Assembly: GCA_949051815.1 (NCBI GenBank)
Contig: CARQVR010000021.1
Span: 1 to 50,377, forward strand
From: an uncultured Lachnospiraceae bacterium
Lineage (GTDB): Bacteria; Bacillota; Clostridia; Lachnospirales; Lachnospiraceae
Direction of reading: 5' to 3'
DNA length: 50,377 bases
Of the stretch, positions 17,554 to 25,619 are shown piece by piece. Both the position numbers and the translations under genes were made by a program. A model generated the notes under the pieces. That model ran no database searches and was not told the origin of the DNA. It saw nothing but the letters and a program-made list of their open reading frames with translations. How positions within the stretch are numbered: the stretch's first letter is position 1; the number at the start of each line of letters is the position of its first letter.

Positions 17554-17582
17554 TTGTTTTTTCTTTTTCGCTGTGCTATACT
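17554..17582 (+). promoter_or_regulatory. Promoter of the LacI-type regulator gene
   Basis: TTGTTT (17554-17559), a 17-nt spacer and TATACT (17577-17582) sit 37 nt before the start codon; the -35 box overlaps the inverted repeat CGAATTGT. Confidence 0.65.
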
Positions 17583-17618
17583 AAAAATAGTTCAGCAGTT
17601 TTTACGGAAGGGGTTTCT

Positions 17619-18638
17619 ATGGAAAAAGTGACGATGAAAGACATTGCGGACGCTCTGGACATTTCCAGAGTGACTGTCAGCAAAGCGTTTAACAATCAGG
17701 CCGGGGTTTCCGACTCGTTGAAAGAAATGATTTTTGACAAGGCGCGGGAACTGGGGTATGCCAAGCTCCCTGCACAGGCTGTATCTGCGGGCGGGTACAC
17801 CGAGCACACCGTAGCATTAATTGTGTCAAGACCCGATTCCGCCTCCTTCTGGACCGGCATCATCCACCGCATGGCGCAGGAGCTCTCCGAATATAACATC
17901 AATCTGATGTATATTTATGTCCCTTCCGCCTACACGAAGGACTTCACCCTCCCCTCCATCCTCTCTAAGGACAGCGTGGAAGGCATCGCCGTGGTAAACG
18001 TATATGACCCGACCATTCTCGGTATGGTAAACGAACTGCCAGGCCCGAAGGTCTTCCTCGACACGATCCCCACCCTGACGGACCGGAAGCTGCACGGGGA
18101 TCTGATCCTGATAGAAGGCTTCCGCACCGAGGCTGAGATCACGGAAAAACTGATTCAGAACGGCCACAAGGATATCGGCTTCCTGGGGGACATCAATTAT
18201 GCCCAGACAAACAAAGAACGTTATCTGGGCTACCGCGACAGCATGGACCGGTATGGTCTTGCGATCCGCCCGGAATACTGCCTGACGGACAGCATCGACA
18301 TTTTTTCTTATACATCGGAAATCAACCGGTTTCTGGACTCTCTCGCCGACTGGCCCACGGCCTTTGTGTGCGCCAGCGACTATGTGGCTCATTTTATACA
18401 GAAGTACATGGACGAAAATCCGAAAAAAGTGCCTCACCCGATCACGCTGACGGGTTTCGATGACACCGATGAATACCAGAATGTGCGCGGGCGCATCATC
18501 ACTGCCAACGTCCCTACGGGTCTGCTCGGAAAGCGGATGGCATTGCAGCTTTTGTTCCGCACGAACCATCCCGACGCGCCCCGGGAAATGACTTTTATCA
18601 AGCCTTATATTATAGAGGTGGAAGATACCGCTCTCTGA
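17619..18638 (+). CDS. LacI-family transcriptional regulator
   Basis: A 339-aa repressor. It begins with the diagnostic helix-turn-helix (VTMKDIADALDISRVTVSKA, residues 4-23) and the hinge region, followed by a periplasmic-binding-protein-like sensor domain ending TLTGFDDTDEYQN. The start at 17619 has GGAAGGGG upstream. The upstream in-frame extension covers the promoter and is rejected. It is divergent from the mannoside operon and probably represses it until a mannose-containing sugar binds. Confidence 0.93.
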   Translation: MEKVTMKDIADALDISRVTVSKAFNNQAGVSDSLKEMIFDKARELGYAKLPAQAVSAGGYTEHTVALIVSRPDSASFWTGIIHRMAQELSEYNINLMYIYVPSAYTKDFTLPSILSKDSVEGIAVVNVYDPTILGMVNELPGPKVFLDTIPTLTDRKLHGDLILIEGFRTEAEITEKLIQNGHKDIGFLGDINYAQTNKERYLGYRDSMDRYGLAIRPEYCLTDSIDIFSYTSEINRFLDSLADWPTAFVCASDYVAHFIQKYMDENPKKVPHPITLTGFDDTDEYQNVRGRIITANVPTGLLGKRMALQLLFRTNHPDAPREMTFIKPYIIEVEDTAL

Positions 18639-18668
18639 GTGGTGGGCAAAACCGCAAATTGCGGAAAC

Positions 18669-18697
18669 TTGCTAATTTTTTATCTGTATAGTATAAT
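18669..18697 (+). promoter_or_regulatory. Promoter of the small toxin-like mRNA
   Basis: TTGCTA (18669-18674), a 17-nt spacer and TATAAT (18692-18697) precede the small open reading frames. The start region GCGCTCC is repeated in inverse orientation at the opposing promoter. Confidence 0.7.
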
Positions 18698-18782
18698 GAT
18701 TTTGCGCTCCAAAACGGGTAAGCGGTTCGCCTTTTGCCAGATAATTCATCTGAGAACTTCCAATACCAAAGGAGGTATATCA

Positions 18783-18809
18783 ATGGAAAATCTACGAAAG
18801 GGTACTTAG
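18783..18809 (+). CDS. Eight-codon leader ORF of the toxin-like mRNA
   Basis: ATG at 18783 has an ideal AAAGGAGG site seven bases upstream but encodes only MENLRKGT before a TAG. The next ATG (18816) is in the same frame, six bases further on. It therefore probably drives translation of the membrane peptide by coupling, like mok ahead of hok, unless the TAG is a decayed codon. Confidence 0.5.
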   Translation: MENLRKGT

Positions 18810-18815
18810 GTACAT

Positions 18816-18950
18816 ATGAGATTCGATGTGCTTGTAGGAATTGTCGGTATTGCTGTAACACTCATTAGTATTTTAACTACTGGTGTCAGCATATGGCAAA
18901 ACCACAAGAATAGAGGAAATCAAAAAAGCAACCGCCCCGACCAAGGATAA
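18816..18950 (+). CDS. Small hydrophobic peptide, candidate type I toxin
   Basis: A 44-aa peptide with one membrane helix (VLVGIVGIAVTLISILTTGV) followed by a basic, polar tail (WQNHKNRGNQKSNR), the layout of TxpA/Fst-like type I toxins. It has no good ribosome-binding site of its own and depends on the eight-codon leader. The gene ends right at a bidirectional terminator. A second promoter 72 nt beyond the stop, facing back, would make an antisense RNA that overlaps the mRNA 3' end. I do not recognise a named family. Confidence 0.6.
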   Translation: MRFDVLVGIVGIAVTLISILTTGVSIWQNHKNRGNQKSNRPDQG

Positions 18951-18963
18951 TGGTTGCTTTTTT
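18922..18963. terminator. Bidirectional terminator of toxin mRNA and antisense RNA
   Basis: AAAAAAGCAACC pairs with GGTTGCTTTTTT around an 18-nt loop. Both orientations give a hairpin followed by six U, and it overlaps the last 29 nt of the small gene. Confidence 0.88.
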
Positions 18964-19015
18964 ATAAGTAACTAAAAACCAAGGCGAACCGTTTGCTTTA
19001 CGGAGCGCTTATTGT
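18925..19015 (-). ncRNA. Predicted antisense RNA to the toxin-like mRNA
   Basis: A minus-strand promoter (TTGCAA 19045-19050, 17-nt spacer, TATAAT 19022-19027) points toward the toxin-like gene and the transcript would stop at the shared terminator. The roughly 90-nt RNA would be fully complementary to the 3' end of the mRNA. Its 5' part (19008-18981) is similar in sequence, not complementary, to the mRNA 5' region 18704-18733. Confidence 0.55.
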
Positions 19016-19021
19016 ACGATT

Positions 19022-19050
19022 ATTATAATGCTTATAAGGTGAGTTTGCAA
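19022..19050 (-). promoter_or_regulatory. Promoter of the predicted antisense RNA
   Basis: TTGCAA and TATAAT boxes with exact 17-nt spacing lie on the minus strand, convergent with the toxin-like gene. Confidence 0.65.
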
Positions 19051-19065
19051 CAGAAACTTTCCGGT

Positions 19066-20601
19066 TTACTCCGGCACCTGACCGATCCTCTCCTGCCTGC
19101 TGCCGTCAGCCTTCATCCGGTAAAACGGATGGGGCTTTGACGGTTCCGCTCCCAGATACACCTCCGCAACGATCTCGCCGCCGCTGATTTCATAGATCAG
19201 GGATATGTATGGGATGAAATCTTCCATAACTCCCGCCGCCGCTTCCGGATAGCGGTACTCAAAAATCACTTCTTTCCCAGACCCGTCAGGCTCCATCCTG
19301 TTCAGCCTGACGCCGACGGTTTCCTCCTTTTGTTCGGTCTTTTCGTTTCCGGTCACCGCCGTCTGGTATGTGACATTCTCCACAATCTCAGAAACATAAT
19401 ATATTTTCCCATCATAGAGCTTCGCATCTTCAATCGCCGTATCCCCTTCTGCCAGCACTGACAGCACTTTGTCCTGCCAGCTATACATGGCAAGATAGCA
19501 GGCGCTCTCTCCCGCATCCGAATCCACGCGAAATGTATAAAGCAGACAATCCTCATCACAATAATCCGAAAATGCCTCCCCGGGCGGCCTTATCCTGTCC
19601 GCCGCAATATTCACATCCGCTGCGAATACCGTTTCCTTTACTTCCCAGTCTGTCACGCGCTTGGGCGCAAGCCACCATCGCTTGCCCGCCTGTTCCAGCG
19701 TCATCTGTTCATCCAGCGGCACTTCGTATTCCAGATCGTACCCGACCGAGTCCCAGTCTCCGTTTTCTATCTGTTCAAAGTTTTCCTCCATGGGTCCCCA
19801 GTCGGAACTTCGCACTTTTCTGATTCCCACACCCTTTTCCCAGTCATTTTTCACATAATCCGTGACATAATCCCCATACCCGTAAGTCTCTTCCGATGAA
19901 GCAAGCCACCAATCCCCTTCGCGGTATGTGTATGTATAGTCCTCCGACCACCTCCACGCACTGCCTCCGTAGGTATGTATGGTAAAAGATGTGCGCTCCG
20001 CAGTCAGCGGCAGATAGGGATCTCCGTAAACGCCCCCTTCGTCTCTTGTGCGTACGACGTTCACATCCTGAAAATCCAGACAATACCCTGCCGTCCCGTC
20101 GCTTGCCGCAGCAAACAGAATCCGGGGATATTCCGTTTGAAATGTCTGCTCTTTGTCCTCATCTGTCAGCACCGCCTGCAGCACACCCACATAATCGGGA
20201 ATGCCGTCTTCATTGAAATCCAGTTCCACACTGTCCCACAGTTCCCAGCCGTCCGGCACGAAATCTGTAAGCCTGCTGCCTGTCTCCGGTAACTGTATCG
20301 CCTCCTTCGGCGCATCCTCCGTTTCGGTTTCGGATCCGCTCTGTTTCGTCTTCTCTTCCTGCTCTGTGTCTTCCCTCTGCCCCGGCTCTGTCTGCCCTGC
20401 GTCTGATTCCGCCTGTTCGCGGCTTTCCCGGGACGGCGCGGCAAAGTCCGTCTGCATTCCCTGCGTGCTGTCTTCCTCTTCGTCCGCATCAGATACGACA
20501 CCACTCTCTTCCTGCTTCCCTGCGGCATACCTTCCGCAGCCTGTCAGAAGAAGAATGCCCATGCCCATCACACCTGATAAAATGATACATTTTCTTTTCA
20601 T
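19066..20601 (-). CDS. Large lipoprotein with FG-GAP-like repeat
   Basis: A 511-aa protein with a lipobox (GILLLTGCGRY) and a roughly 90-residue acidic Glu/Gln/Ser linker, then a globular region. LDFNEDGIPDYVGVLQ (about residue 130) resembles a calcium-binding FG-GAP/VCBS-type loop. The C-terminal third (DNIAAD to YRMKADGSRQERIGQ) looks like beta-propeller repeats of the DUF5050/TolB kind (YDGKIYYVSE, RMEPDGSGKEVI). It should be anchored outside the cell; no function is known. GTTTACATAA motifs are absent here. The start at 20601 has an AGGAATAGGGG site. Confidence 0.72.
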   Translation of the reverse strand: MKRKCIILSGVMGMGILLLTGCGRYAAGKQEESGVVSDADEEEDSTQGMQTDFAAPSRESREQAESDAGQTEPGQREDTEQEEKTKQSGSETETEDAPKEAIQLPETGSRLTDFVPDGWELWDSVELDFNEDGIPDYVGVLQAVLTDEDKEQTFQTEYPRILFAAASDGTAGYCLDFQDVNVVRTRDEGGVYGDPYLPLTAERTSFTIHTYGGSAWRWSEDYTYTYREGDWWLASSEETYGYGDYVTDYVKNDWEKGVGIRKVRSSDWGPMEENFEQIENGDWDSVGYDLEYEVPLDEQMTLEQAGKRWWLAPKRVTDWEVKETVFAADVNIAADRIRPPGEAFSDYCDEDCLLYTFRVDSDAGESACYLAMYSWQDKVLSVLAEGDTAIEDAKLYDGKIYYVSEIVENVTYQTAVTGNEKTEQKEETVGVRLNRMEPDGSGKEVIFEYRYPEAAAGVMEDFIPYISLIYEISGGEIVAEVYLGAEPSKPHPFYRMKADGSRQERIGQVPE

Positions 20602-20694
20602 CCCCTATTCCTTTCACCCCGAAAAGTAAACCCGGAGCTGCATTTCGCCTCTGTCTCTTTGTCCCCTACCCGGCAAAGATTTCTTTTAGCAGGA

Positions 20695-23436
20695 TCAGCG
20701 TATCTGATACACCGATTTCAGGGTAAACGCCGAAGCGTCCCCCGACACGATCTCCACCCGCTTCTCTCCCGGATTCATGTCGAAGAAATTGTCGGAGAAC
20801 TTCACATCCCCGTCAACGCCTGCTATCTCCACATTTTTCGCGTAAGCCGCAGCACTGACAATGAGGTGGTTTCCCTCCCTGCGCCATGACAGCCGCGGGT
20901 CATGGAAACGGAAATGCTTGGGCGCGGTAAAGAGCGTGGTATTCTCAGAAACCGTCTCATTTTCCTTCTCGAAGGAGTAACTTATGTAAACCTCTAATTC
21001 GTCATAGGAGGAGAAATCCATTTTTTCCAGCCACAGACCGGACAGTGGTTCCACACGGACCTCCTGCGCGCCCTCCAAAATCACTTCACCGTCCGGTTTT
21101 CTCAGACTCCATCTCACCGTGCCGTTCACCCGCTCCATCGTCTCATTCGCCACATGCAGTCTGGCGGATTTCTCAATAGGCGCAGGCTGCGCCACACAGA
21201 AAGGTCTCTCGGAAAGTTCACCGACTTCCTCACAGGAAATCATCACCGGAGCAAAGGCTCTCTTCTGTGCATAATGCAGAGCCTTCCAGCGTCCGTAATA
21301 GTCGATGCCCGCCCAGGAAGCCACCGGCCAGATGTCGTTTAGCTGCCACACCACCGTACCCATACATCTGCCACGGTTTCTTCTGAAATGCTCAATCCCA
21401 TAGCGGATGGCATCAGCCTGCAAAAGCTGGGACGCATACAGAAGCATTTCAAAGTCTGACGGATAGAGATAGGTCGCGGACAGGTACGTCATAATCTTGC
21501 CGTTTGCCGCCGCGTTTCTCTGGTGCATTTCCATCACGCGGGAGAAAATATTGCGGTCCTCCGGCGCGGTAAAGCTCTCCACCGTCTTAAGACACGGAAA
21601 GGACTGGAATCCGAACTCGGACATGTAGCGGAAATAGTAGTTCCGATAGTCCGTGAAAGGCTTGTTCCCATGCCACACATCCCAATAGTGGGTGTCTCCC
21701 CGGTTTTCGTCCCAAGGGTTATCATAATTTCCTCCCGAAGAAGGAGAGGACGGCCAGTAGAAGGACGCGGGATCCTCTTCCTCCAGAATTTTCGGAATGA
21801 TATACTCAAAAATCTTAATATAGTCGCACTTCTGCTTGATGGAAGGCTGCCACGCCCCGTCCAGCGTCTGGGTCTCCATCTCATTGTTGCCGCACCAGAT
21901 GCCAAGACAGGCATGGTGCCGGATCCGCCGCACATTGTCACGGATTTCCGCGCTGATACTGCGCTCGAAACTGTCGTCCAGCTCATAGGAAGCACAGGCA
22001 AACATAAAATCCTGCCACACGATCAGACCAAGTTCATCGCAGATATCGTAAAACCAGTCGTCCGGGTAATAGCCGCCGCCCCAGACACGGACGCAGTTGT
22101 GGTGCGCCGCCGCCGCATCCTCCAGAAGACGGCGGGTGCGCTCCGGCGTAATACGCGAAAAAATATTGTCCTCCGGGATATAGTCCGCGCCCATGGCAAA
22201 AATCTTCACCCCGTTCACCTCATGGGCAAAACACTCTCCCCACTCGTCCTTGTCCATATTCACCGTCAGGGTGCGCAGACCGATCCGGCGACTCCACCGG
22301 TCAAGCACATTCCCCGCTTCATCCAGAAGCGTCACCTCGGCACGGTAAAGGGGCTGATCCCCGAAACCGTTTGGCCACCAGCGTTCCGGGCCGTGCACGG
22401 TGATGGTGTCCCAGCCCTCCGCCCCGTCAGCGCAGGCCACATTTTCCGCACATTCTGTCTGCTCCCCCGGCTCCTGCGCATCCCCGCCTGCGCATGTCTG
22501 CGTGCCCCGCCTGGAAGACTTCTCCCCGACCAGTACGCCGTCCGGATCATAAAGAGCCGTGCAAATCTCATATCCGTTCCCGTCTGTGAAGTCCTCGATC
22601 TCCACGGCATATATTATGTCAACCTTATCCCCGGCTGGCATGTTCCTACTTATGTCAACCGGATTTTTCTCCTGAGTCTGACCATTCTCTGATGCAGAGA
22701 CAATGACGCCCTGCTTGTCCGTGTCCTGTCCGGTGACCTGACCAAGACCGTGTCCTGACGCAGAGACAATGACGCCCTGCCTGTCCGTGTCTTTCTCCGC
22801 AGATTTCCCAGCCGCACTCCAGTTCTGTGTTATGTAAACTTGTCCGATTCTTGCACACTTCCCTGATAAAACCGACACTTCCCGGAATATCCCCGCATCG
22901 GGCAGCCTCGGCCCCCAGTCCCAGCCGAACATACAGTGGGCTTTCCGCAGATGGGGAAAGCCGCGCATGGCGTCCGTGGAACCTCCCGTAAAGACTTTTT
23001 CATTCTCCTCCTCAATAAAGCGGGTGGGAGAAGCGATCTCCACCCGAAGCGTATTCTGTCCTGCCCGCGCCGTCTCCTCTATAGAAAACTCCCAAACCCT
23101 GTGCATATTGTCAGTTTCTCCCAAAACTATTCCATTAAGGCAGACTTTTGACAATGTGTCGATGCCGTCAAAGCGAAGCAGCAGGAAGTCCCCTGCGAGC
23201 TGTTCCTCCGTCAGCAAAAAATCCGTCTCAAACACGAAGTCATTCTCCATGAGAGGAAGCGCGGTAAGCTCGTTCATCCTGTCATACGGGTCGGGCATCA
23301 GTCCCTGCTGTAAAAGATTCCCGTAGACCGAGCCCGGAACCACCGCCGGAAGCGCCTGTCCGTTCACCCCGTACACGTCCTTTTCCCCCACAATCCACAT
23401 CTGCCAGTTGTCGCCGTTTAACGTCATTTTATGCAT
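20695..23436 (-). CDS. Beta-mannosidase, glycoside hydrolase family 2
   Basis: A 913-aa cytoplasmic enzyme releasing mannose from beta-mannosides. It has the N-terminal sugar-binding beta domain (FDGIDTLSKVCLNG, FGWDWGPRLPDAG), then the TIM-barrel with CVRVWGGGYYPDDWFYDICDE, the acid/base Glu in GIWCGNNEMETQ and the nucleophile Glu in YRYMSEFGFQSFP (printed as FRYMSEFGFQSFP), and WQLNDIWPVASWAGIDYYGR. Around residues 225-320 an insertion contains a tandem 22-residue repeat (DTDRQGVIVSAS / DTDKQGVIVSAS, DNA period 66 nt), flanked by copies of the dispersed motif. The start is uncertain between ATGs at 23436 and 23427, neither ideally spaced from GAAGGG. It probably acts on the beta-mannosyl core left by the GH38/GH130 enzymes. 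Confidence 0.94.
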   Translation of the reverse strand: MHKMTLNGDNWQMWIVGEKDVYGVNGQALPAVVPGSVYGNLLQQGLMPDPYDRMNELTALPLMENDFVFETDFLLTEEQLAGDFLLLRFDGIDTLSKVCLNGIVLGETDNMHRVWEFSIEETARAGQNTLRVEIASPTRFIEEENEKVFTGGSTDAMRGFPHLRKAHCMFGWDWGPRLPDAGIFREVSVLSGKCARIGQVYITQNWSAAGKSAEKDTDRQGVIVSASGHGLGQVTGQDTDKQGVIVSASENGQTQEKNPVDISRNMPAGDKVDIIYAVEIEDFTDGNGYEICTALYDPDGVLVGEKSSRRGTQTCAGGDAQEPGEQTECAENVACADGAEGWDTITVHGPERWWPNGFGDQPLYRAEVTLLDEAGNVLDRWSRRIGLRTLTVNMDKDEWGECFAHEVNGVKIFAMGADYIPEDNIFSRITPERTRRLLEDAAAAHHNCVRVWGGGYYPDDWFYDICDELGLIVWQDFMFACASYELDDSFERSISAEIRDNVRRIRHHACLGIWCGNNEMETQTLDGAWQPSIKQKCDYIKIFEYIIPKILEEEDPASFYWPSSPSSGGNYDNPWDENRGDTHYWDVWHGNKPFTDYRNYYFRYMSEFGFQSFPCLKTVESFTAPEDRNIFSRVMEMHQRNAAANGKIMTYLSATYLYPSDFEMLLYASQLLQADAIRYGIEHFRRNRGRCMGTVVWQLNDIWPVASWAGIDYYGRWKALHYAQKRAFAPVMISCEEVGELSERPFCVAQPAPIEKSARLHVANETMERVNGTVRWSLRKPDGEVILEGAQEVRVEPLSGLWLEKMDFSSYDELEVYISYSFEKENETVSENTTLFTAPKHFRFHDPRLSWRREGNHLIVSAAAYAKNVEIAGVDGDVKFSDNFFDMNPGEKRVEIVSGDASAFTLKSVYQIR
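22691..22790 (-). repeat. 66-bp tandem repeat inside the GH2 gene
   Basis: The block with CAGAGACAATGACGCCCTGC occurs at 22691 and again at 22757 with two or three changes. It encodes a tandem 22-residue hydrophilic repeat inserted in the N-terminal region of the mannosidase. Confidence 0.85.
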
Positions 23437-23620
23437 CTGTATTATACCATTCCCTTCTATAATGTTTCGCCCGTTCAGACACCTCTGTTTCCCAAACGGT
23501 ATGCATTGCCCACTTTTCTTTTTTCCCCAAATATGATATCGTACAAGAGAAACCATACGCGGCGGTACAATCACAATATGACTGCCAGTTTATCATATAA
23601 AGGAAAGGGAAACAACACCC

Positions 23621-23881
23621 ATGAGCCATCAAAGTGACAAAGAAACAAAAACCAGCCGCAAAACAACCCCGAAACAAATCGCCGCGCTCGTCTGCGTCGT
23701 CCTTCTGGTCGGCATGTATGTGGGCGCATTTGTGGTCGCCTGTCTGGATCTGGGAGACTCCGGACGGCTCTTTGCCGGATGTCTGGTCGCCACCATCGGT
23801 ATGCCGATTCTGCTCTGGCTGTTTTTGTGGTGTCTGGAGCGGATGAAGAAATCATCGTCTGAAAACGACGATTCCTTATAA
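23621..23881 (+). CDS. Small two-helix membrane protein
   Basis: An 86-aa protein with a basic, Thr/Lys-rich N-terminus and two hydrophobic segments (IAALVCVVLLVGMYVGAFVV and GCLVATIGMPILLWLFLWCL), ending in a charged, Ser-rich tail. The AAAGG site is about 15 nt from the ATG, which is not ideal. The 3' end overlaps the convergent metallophosphoesterase gene by 6 bp. It is probably a bitopic or hairpin membrane protein; family and role are unknown. Confidence 0.72.
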   Translation: MSHQSDKETKTSRKTTPKQIAALVCVVLLVGMYVGAFVVACLDLGDSGRLFAGCLVATIGMPILLWLFLWCLERMKKSSSENDDSL

Positions 23882-24742
23882 ATCCGTGTTTTTCCATTTG
23901 GCTGGCAGGATATTCACTTCCACAATTTCCGGTATATTTAAAAACCGAAACGGGTATCTCGTCATACCAATACCATCGCTGACATACATCTGTAAGGACG
24001 TAGAAGTTCCTATCTTTTGGGCAGAATAGAATCCTTTCCGGAATGTTCCCGAACCTTCCGGAAGCAATTTAGAAGTGACAAACGGAATCGTCACCTGCCC
24101 TCCATGCGTATGCCCGGACAGCAGAAAATTATCGCTGCCGTTCTCTATAAATTTTGAAATGACAGGTTCATGGGAAGCGATGACATGGAAGTAATCGCTT
24201 TCAATCGCATATAGCGACGGATCCGTCCACCCCATCAGGTAATCATCATAACCCCGGATTGTAATACCGTACTCTTCAAACAAACGACTTTCATTAGTCA
24301 GCAGATCAAAGCCGCAGGAAGTCATTAATTCTTCATAGATACGGACTGCTCCGCCCCCGTAATCATGGTTTCCCCAAACAGCGTATTTGCCGGCAGCCGC
24401 CTGCATTTCCGACAGCTTATCCTCCAGATATTCCATATCCAGAGAATTGCGGTCGCGCGCGTAATTATCCAGCAAATCACCGCCGAAAATAACAAAATCG
24501 GCGTCCCGTTCATTTATTTTTCCAACAATATCTTCGACATGGCTTTCACTGTAATACTGTCCGAAATGGGTGTCCGTAAAAAATACAATTTTACAGGGAC
24601 GCACTTCTTTTTCTGTTCTGATTGACAGACATTTTACTCTTAATAAATCAGGTTCTATAAAATAAGCATATCCTGTCACTCCCAATAACAGAACGGCAAA
24701 TAAAAGAAGGAACAAAACCATTCTTTTTATAAATCTAAACAT
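23876..24742 (-). CDS. Membrane-anchored metallophosphoesterase
   Basis: A 288-aa calcineurin-like phosphoesterase. One N-terminal helix (VLFLLLFAVLLLGVTGYAYF) anchors it. The metal-binding motifs follow in order: FFTDTHFG (Asp, His), FGGDLLDN (Asp), WGNHDYGG (Asn-His), ASHEPV (His) and SGHTHGGQ (His-x-His), so the dinuclear centre is complete. It resembles YkuE/YaeI-type enzymes, some of which act on lipid substrates at the membrane. The start at 24742 has AAAGGG seven bases upstream. Confidence 0.9.
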   Translation of the reverse strand: MFRFIKRMVLFLLLFAVLLLGVTGYAYFIEPDLLRVKCLSIRTEKEVRPCKIVFFTDTHFGQYYSESHVEDIVGKINERDADFVIFGGDLLDNYARDRNSLDMEYLEDKLSEMQAAAGKYAVWGNHDYGGGAVRIYEELMTSCGFDLLTNESRLFEEYGITIRGYDDYLMGWTDPSLYAIESDYFHVIASHEPVISKFIENGSDNFLLSGHTHGGQVTIPFVTSKLLPEGSGTFRKGFYSAQKIGTSTSLQMYVSDGIGMTRYPFRFLNIPEIVEVNILPAKWKNTDL

Positions 24743-24794
24743 ATAAAGACCCTTTCTTTTATGACCAGTCATCAAAACGGCGCGTCTTAGTTCC

Positions 24795-25523
24795 TTAGCG
24801 TCCGCTTCCCGTCAGATCCTTCACCACTTCCCCGGCGATGATAAGTCCCGCCACGGAAGGAACAAAGGCTATGCTTCCGGGAAGCGGTTTTTTTCGCTCC
24901 CCTTCCTCCGGCAGATTGGCCGCGGCATATGCCGGGGTAACCGGCTCTTCCTCCGAATACACCACCTTTAAATGTTCCACATTCCGCTTTTTCAGCTCCC
25001 TGCGCATCACGCGCGCAAGAGGGCAAACCTTTGTCTCATAGATATCCGCCACACGAAAAGCCGCTGCGTCCAGCTTATTCCCCGCACCCATGCTGCTGAT
25101 CACCGGCACGCCCGCCTCTTTCGCCCGCATCACCAGCTCGATCTTCGCCGTCACGGTGTCCACCGCGTCCACTACATAATCATATTCACAAAAAGGAAAA
25201 CGATCCGCATTTTCCGGCAAAAAAAAGCAGGAGTAAACGCGCACCACCGCATCCGGGTTGATGGAGAGAATCCGCTCCCGCATTACCTCTGTCTTCTCTC
25301 TTCCCACCGTCTCTCTGGTGGCGATAATCTGCCGGTTAATATTCGAGAGCGCCACCTTGTCCTTGTCGATCAGATCAAGCGCGCCCACGCCGCTTCTTGC
25401 CAGCGCCTCACACACATAGCCGCCCACACCGCCCACACCAAACACCGCCACGCGCGCGCCGGCCAGCCTGTCCATCGCTGCACTTCCCAAAAGCATTTCA
25501 GTCCTGCAAAATTCTTCCCGCAT
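24795..25523 (-). CDS. tcdA: tRNA threonylcarbamoyladenosine dehydratase
   Basis: A 242-aa ThiF/MoeB-fold enzyme that makes cyclic t6A at position 37 of ANN-decoding tRNAs using ATP. The nucleotide site GVGGVGGYVCEALARSG and the Asp of LIDKDKVALSNINRQ are intact, as is the DAVDTVTAKIELV strand. The lack of the Cys pairs and rhodanese partners seen in MoeB/ThiF, together with its length, points to TcdA (CsdL). The start at 25523 follows GAGAGG by five bases. It is 96 nt after the MATE gene on the same strand. Confidence 0.9.
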   Translation of the reverse strand: MREEFCRTEMLLGSAAMDRLAGARVAVFGVGGVGGYVCEALARSGVGALDLIDKDKVALSNINRQIIATRETVGREKTEVMRERILSINPDAVVRVYSCFFLPENADRFPFCEYDYVVDAVDTVTAKIELVMRAKEAGVPVISSMGAGNKLDAAAFRVADIYETKVCPLARVMRRELKKRNVEHLKVVYSEEEPVTPAYAAANLPEEGERKKPLPGSIAFVPSVAGLIIAGEVVKDLTGSGR

Positions 25524-25619
25524 GTTTTCCTCTCTTTTCTTTCTGCTGTCTTTTCCCTGTAAAAGCCGCCTGCCTTTATACAATTTCAATCGTTGTAATA
25601 TGACTCCGCGGCTGCAAAA

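Noticed and set aside
18704..19008. Inverted arms read as terminal repeats of a miniature transposon
   Set aside because: The arms coincide with two promoters and the transcribed ends of an apparent toxin-antitoxin module, and I see no target-site duplication; not excluded, but less likely.
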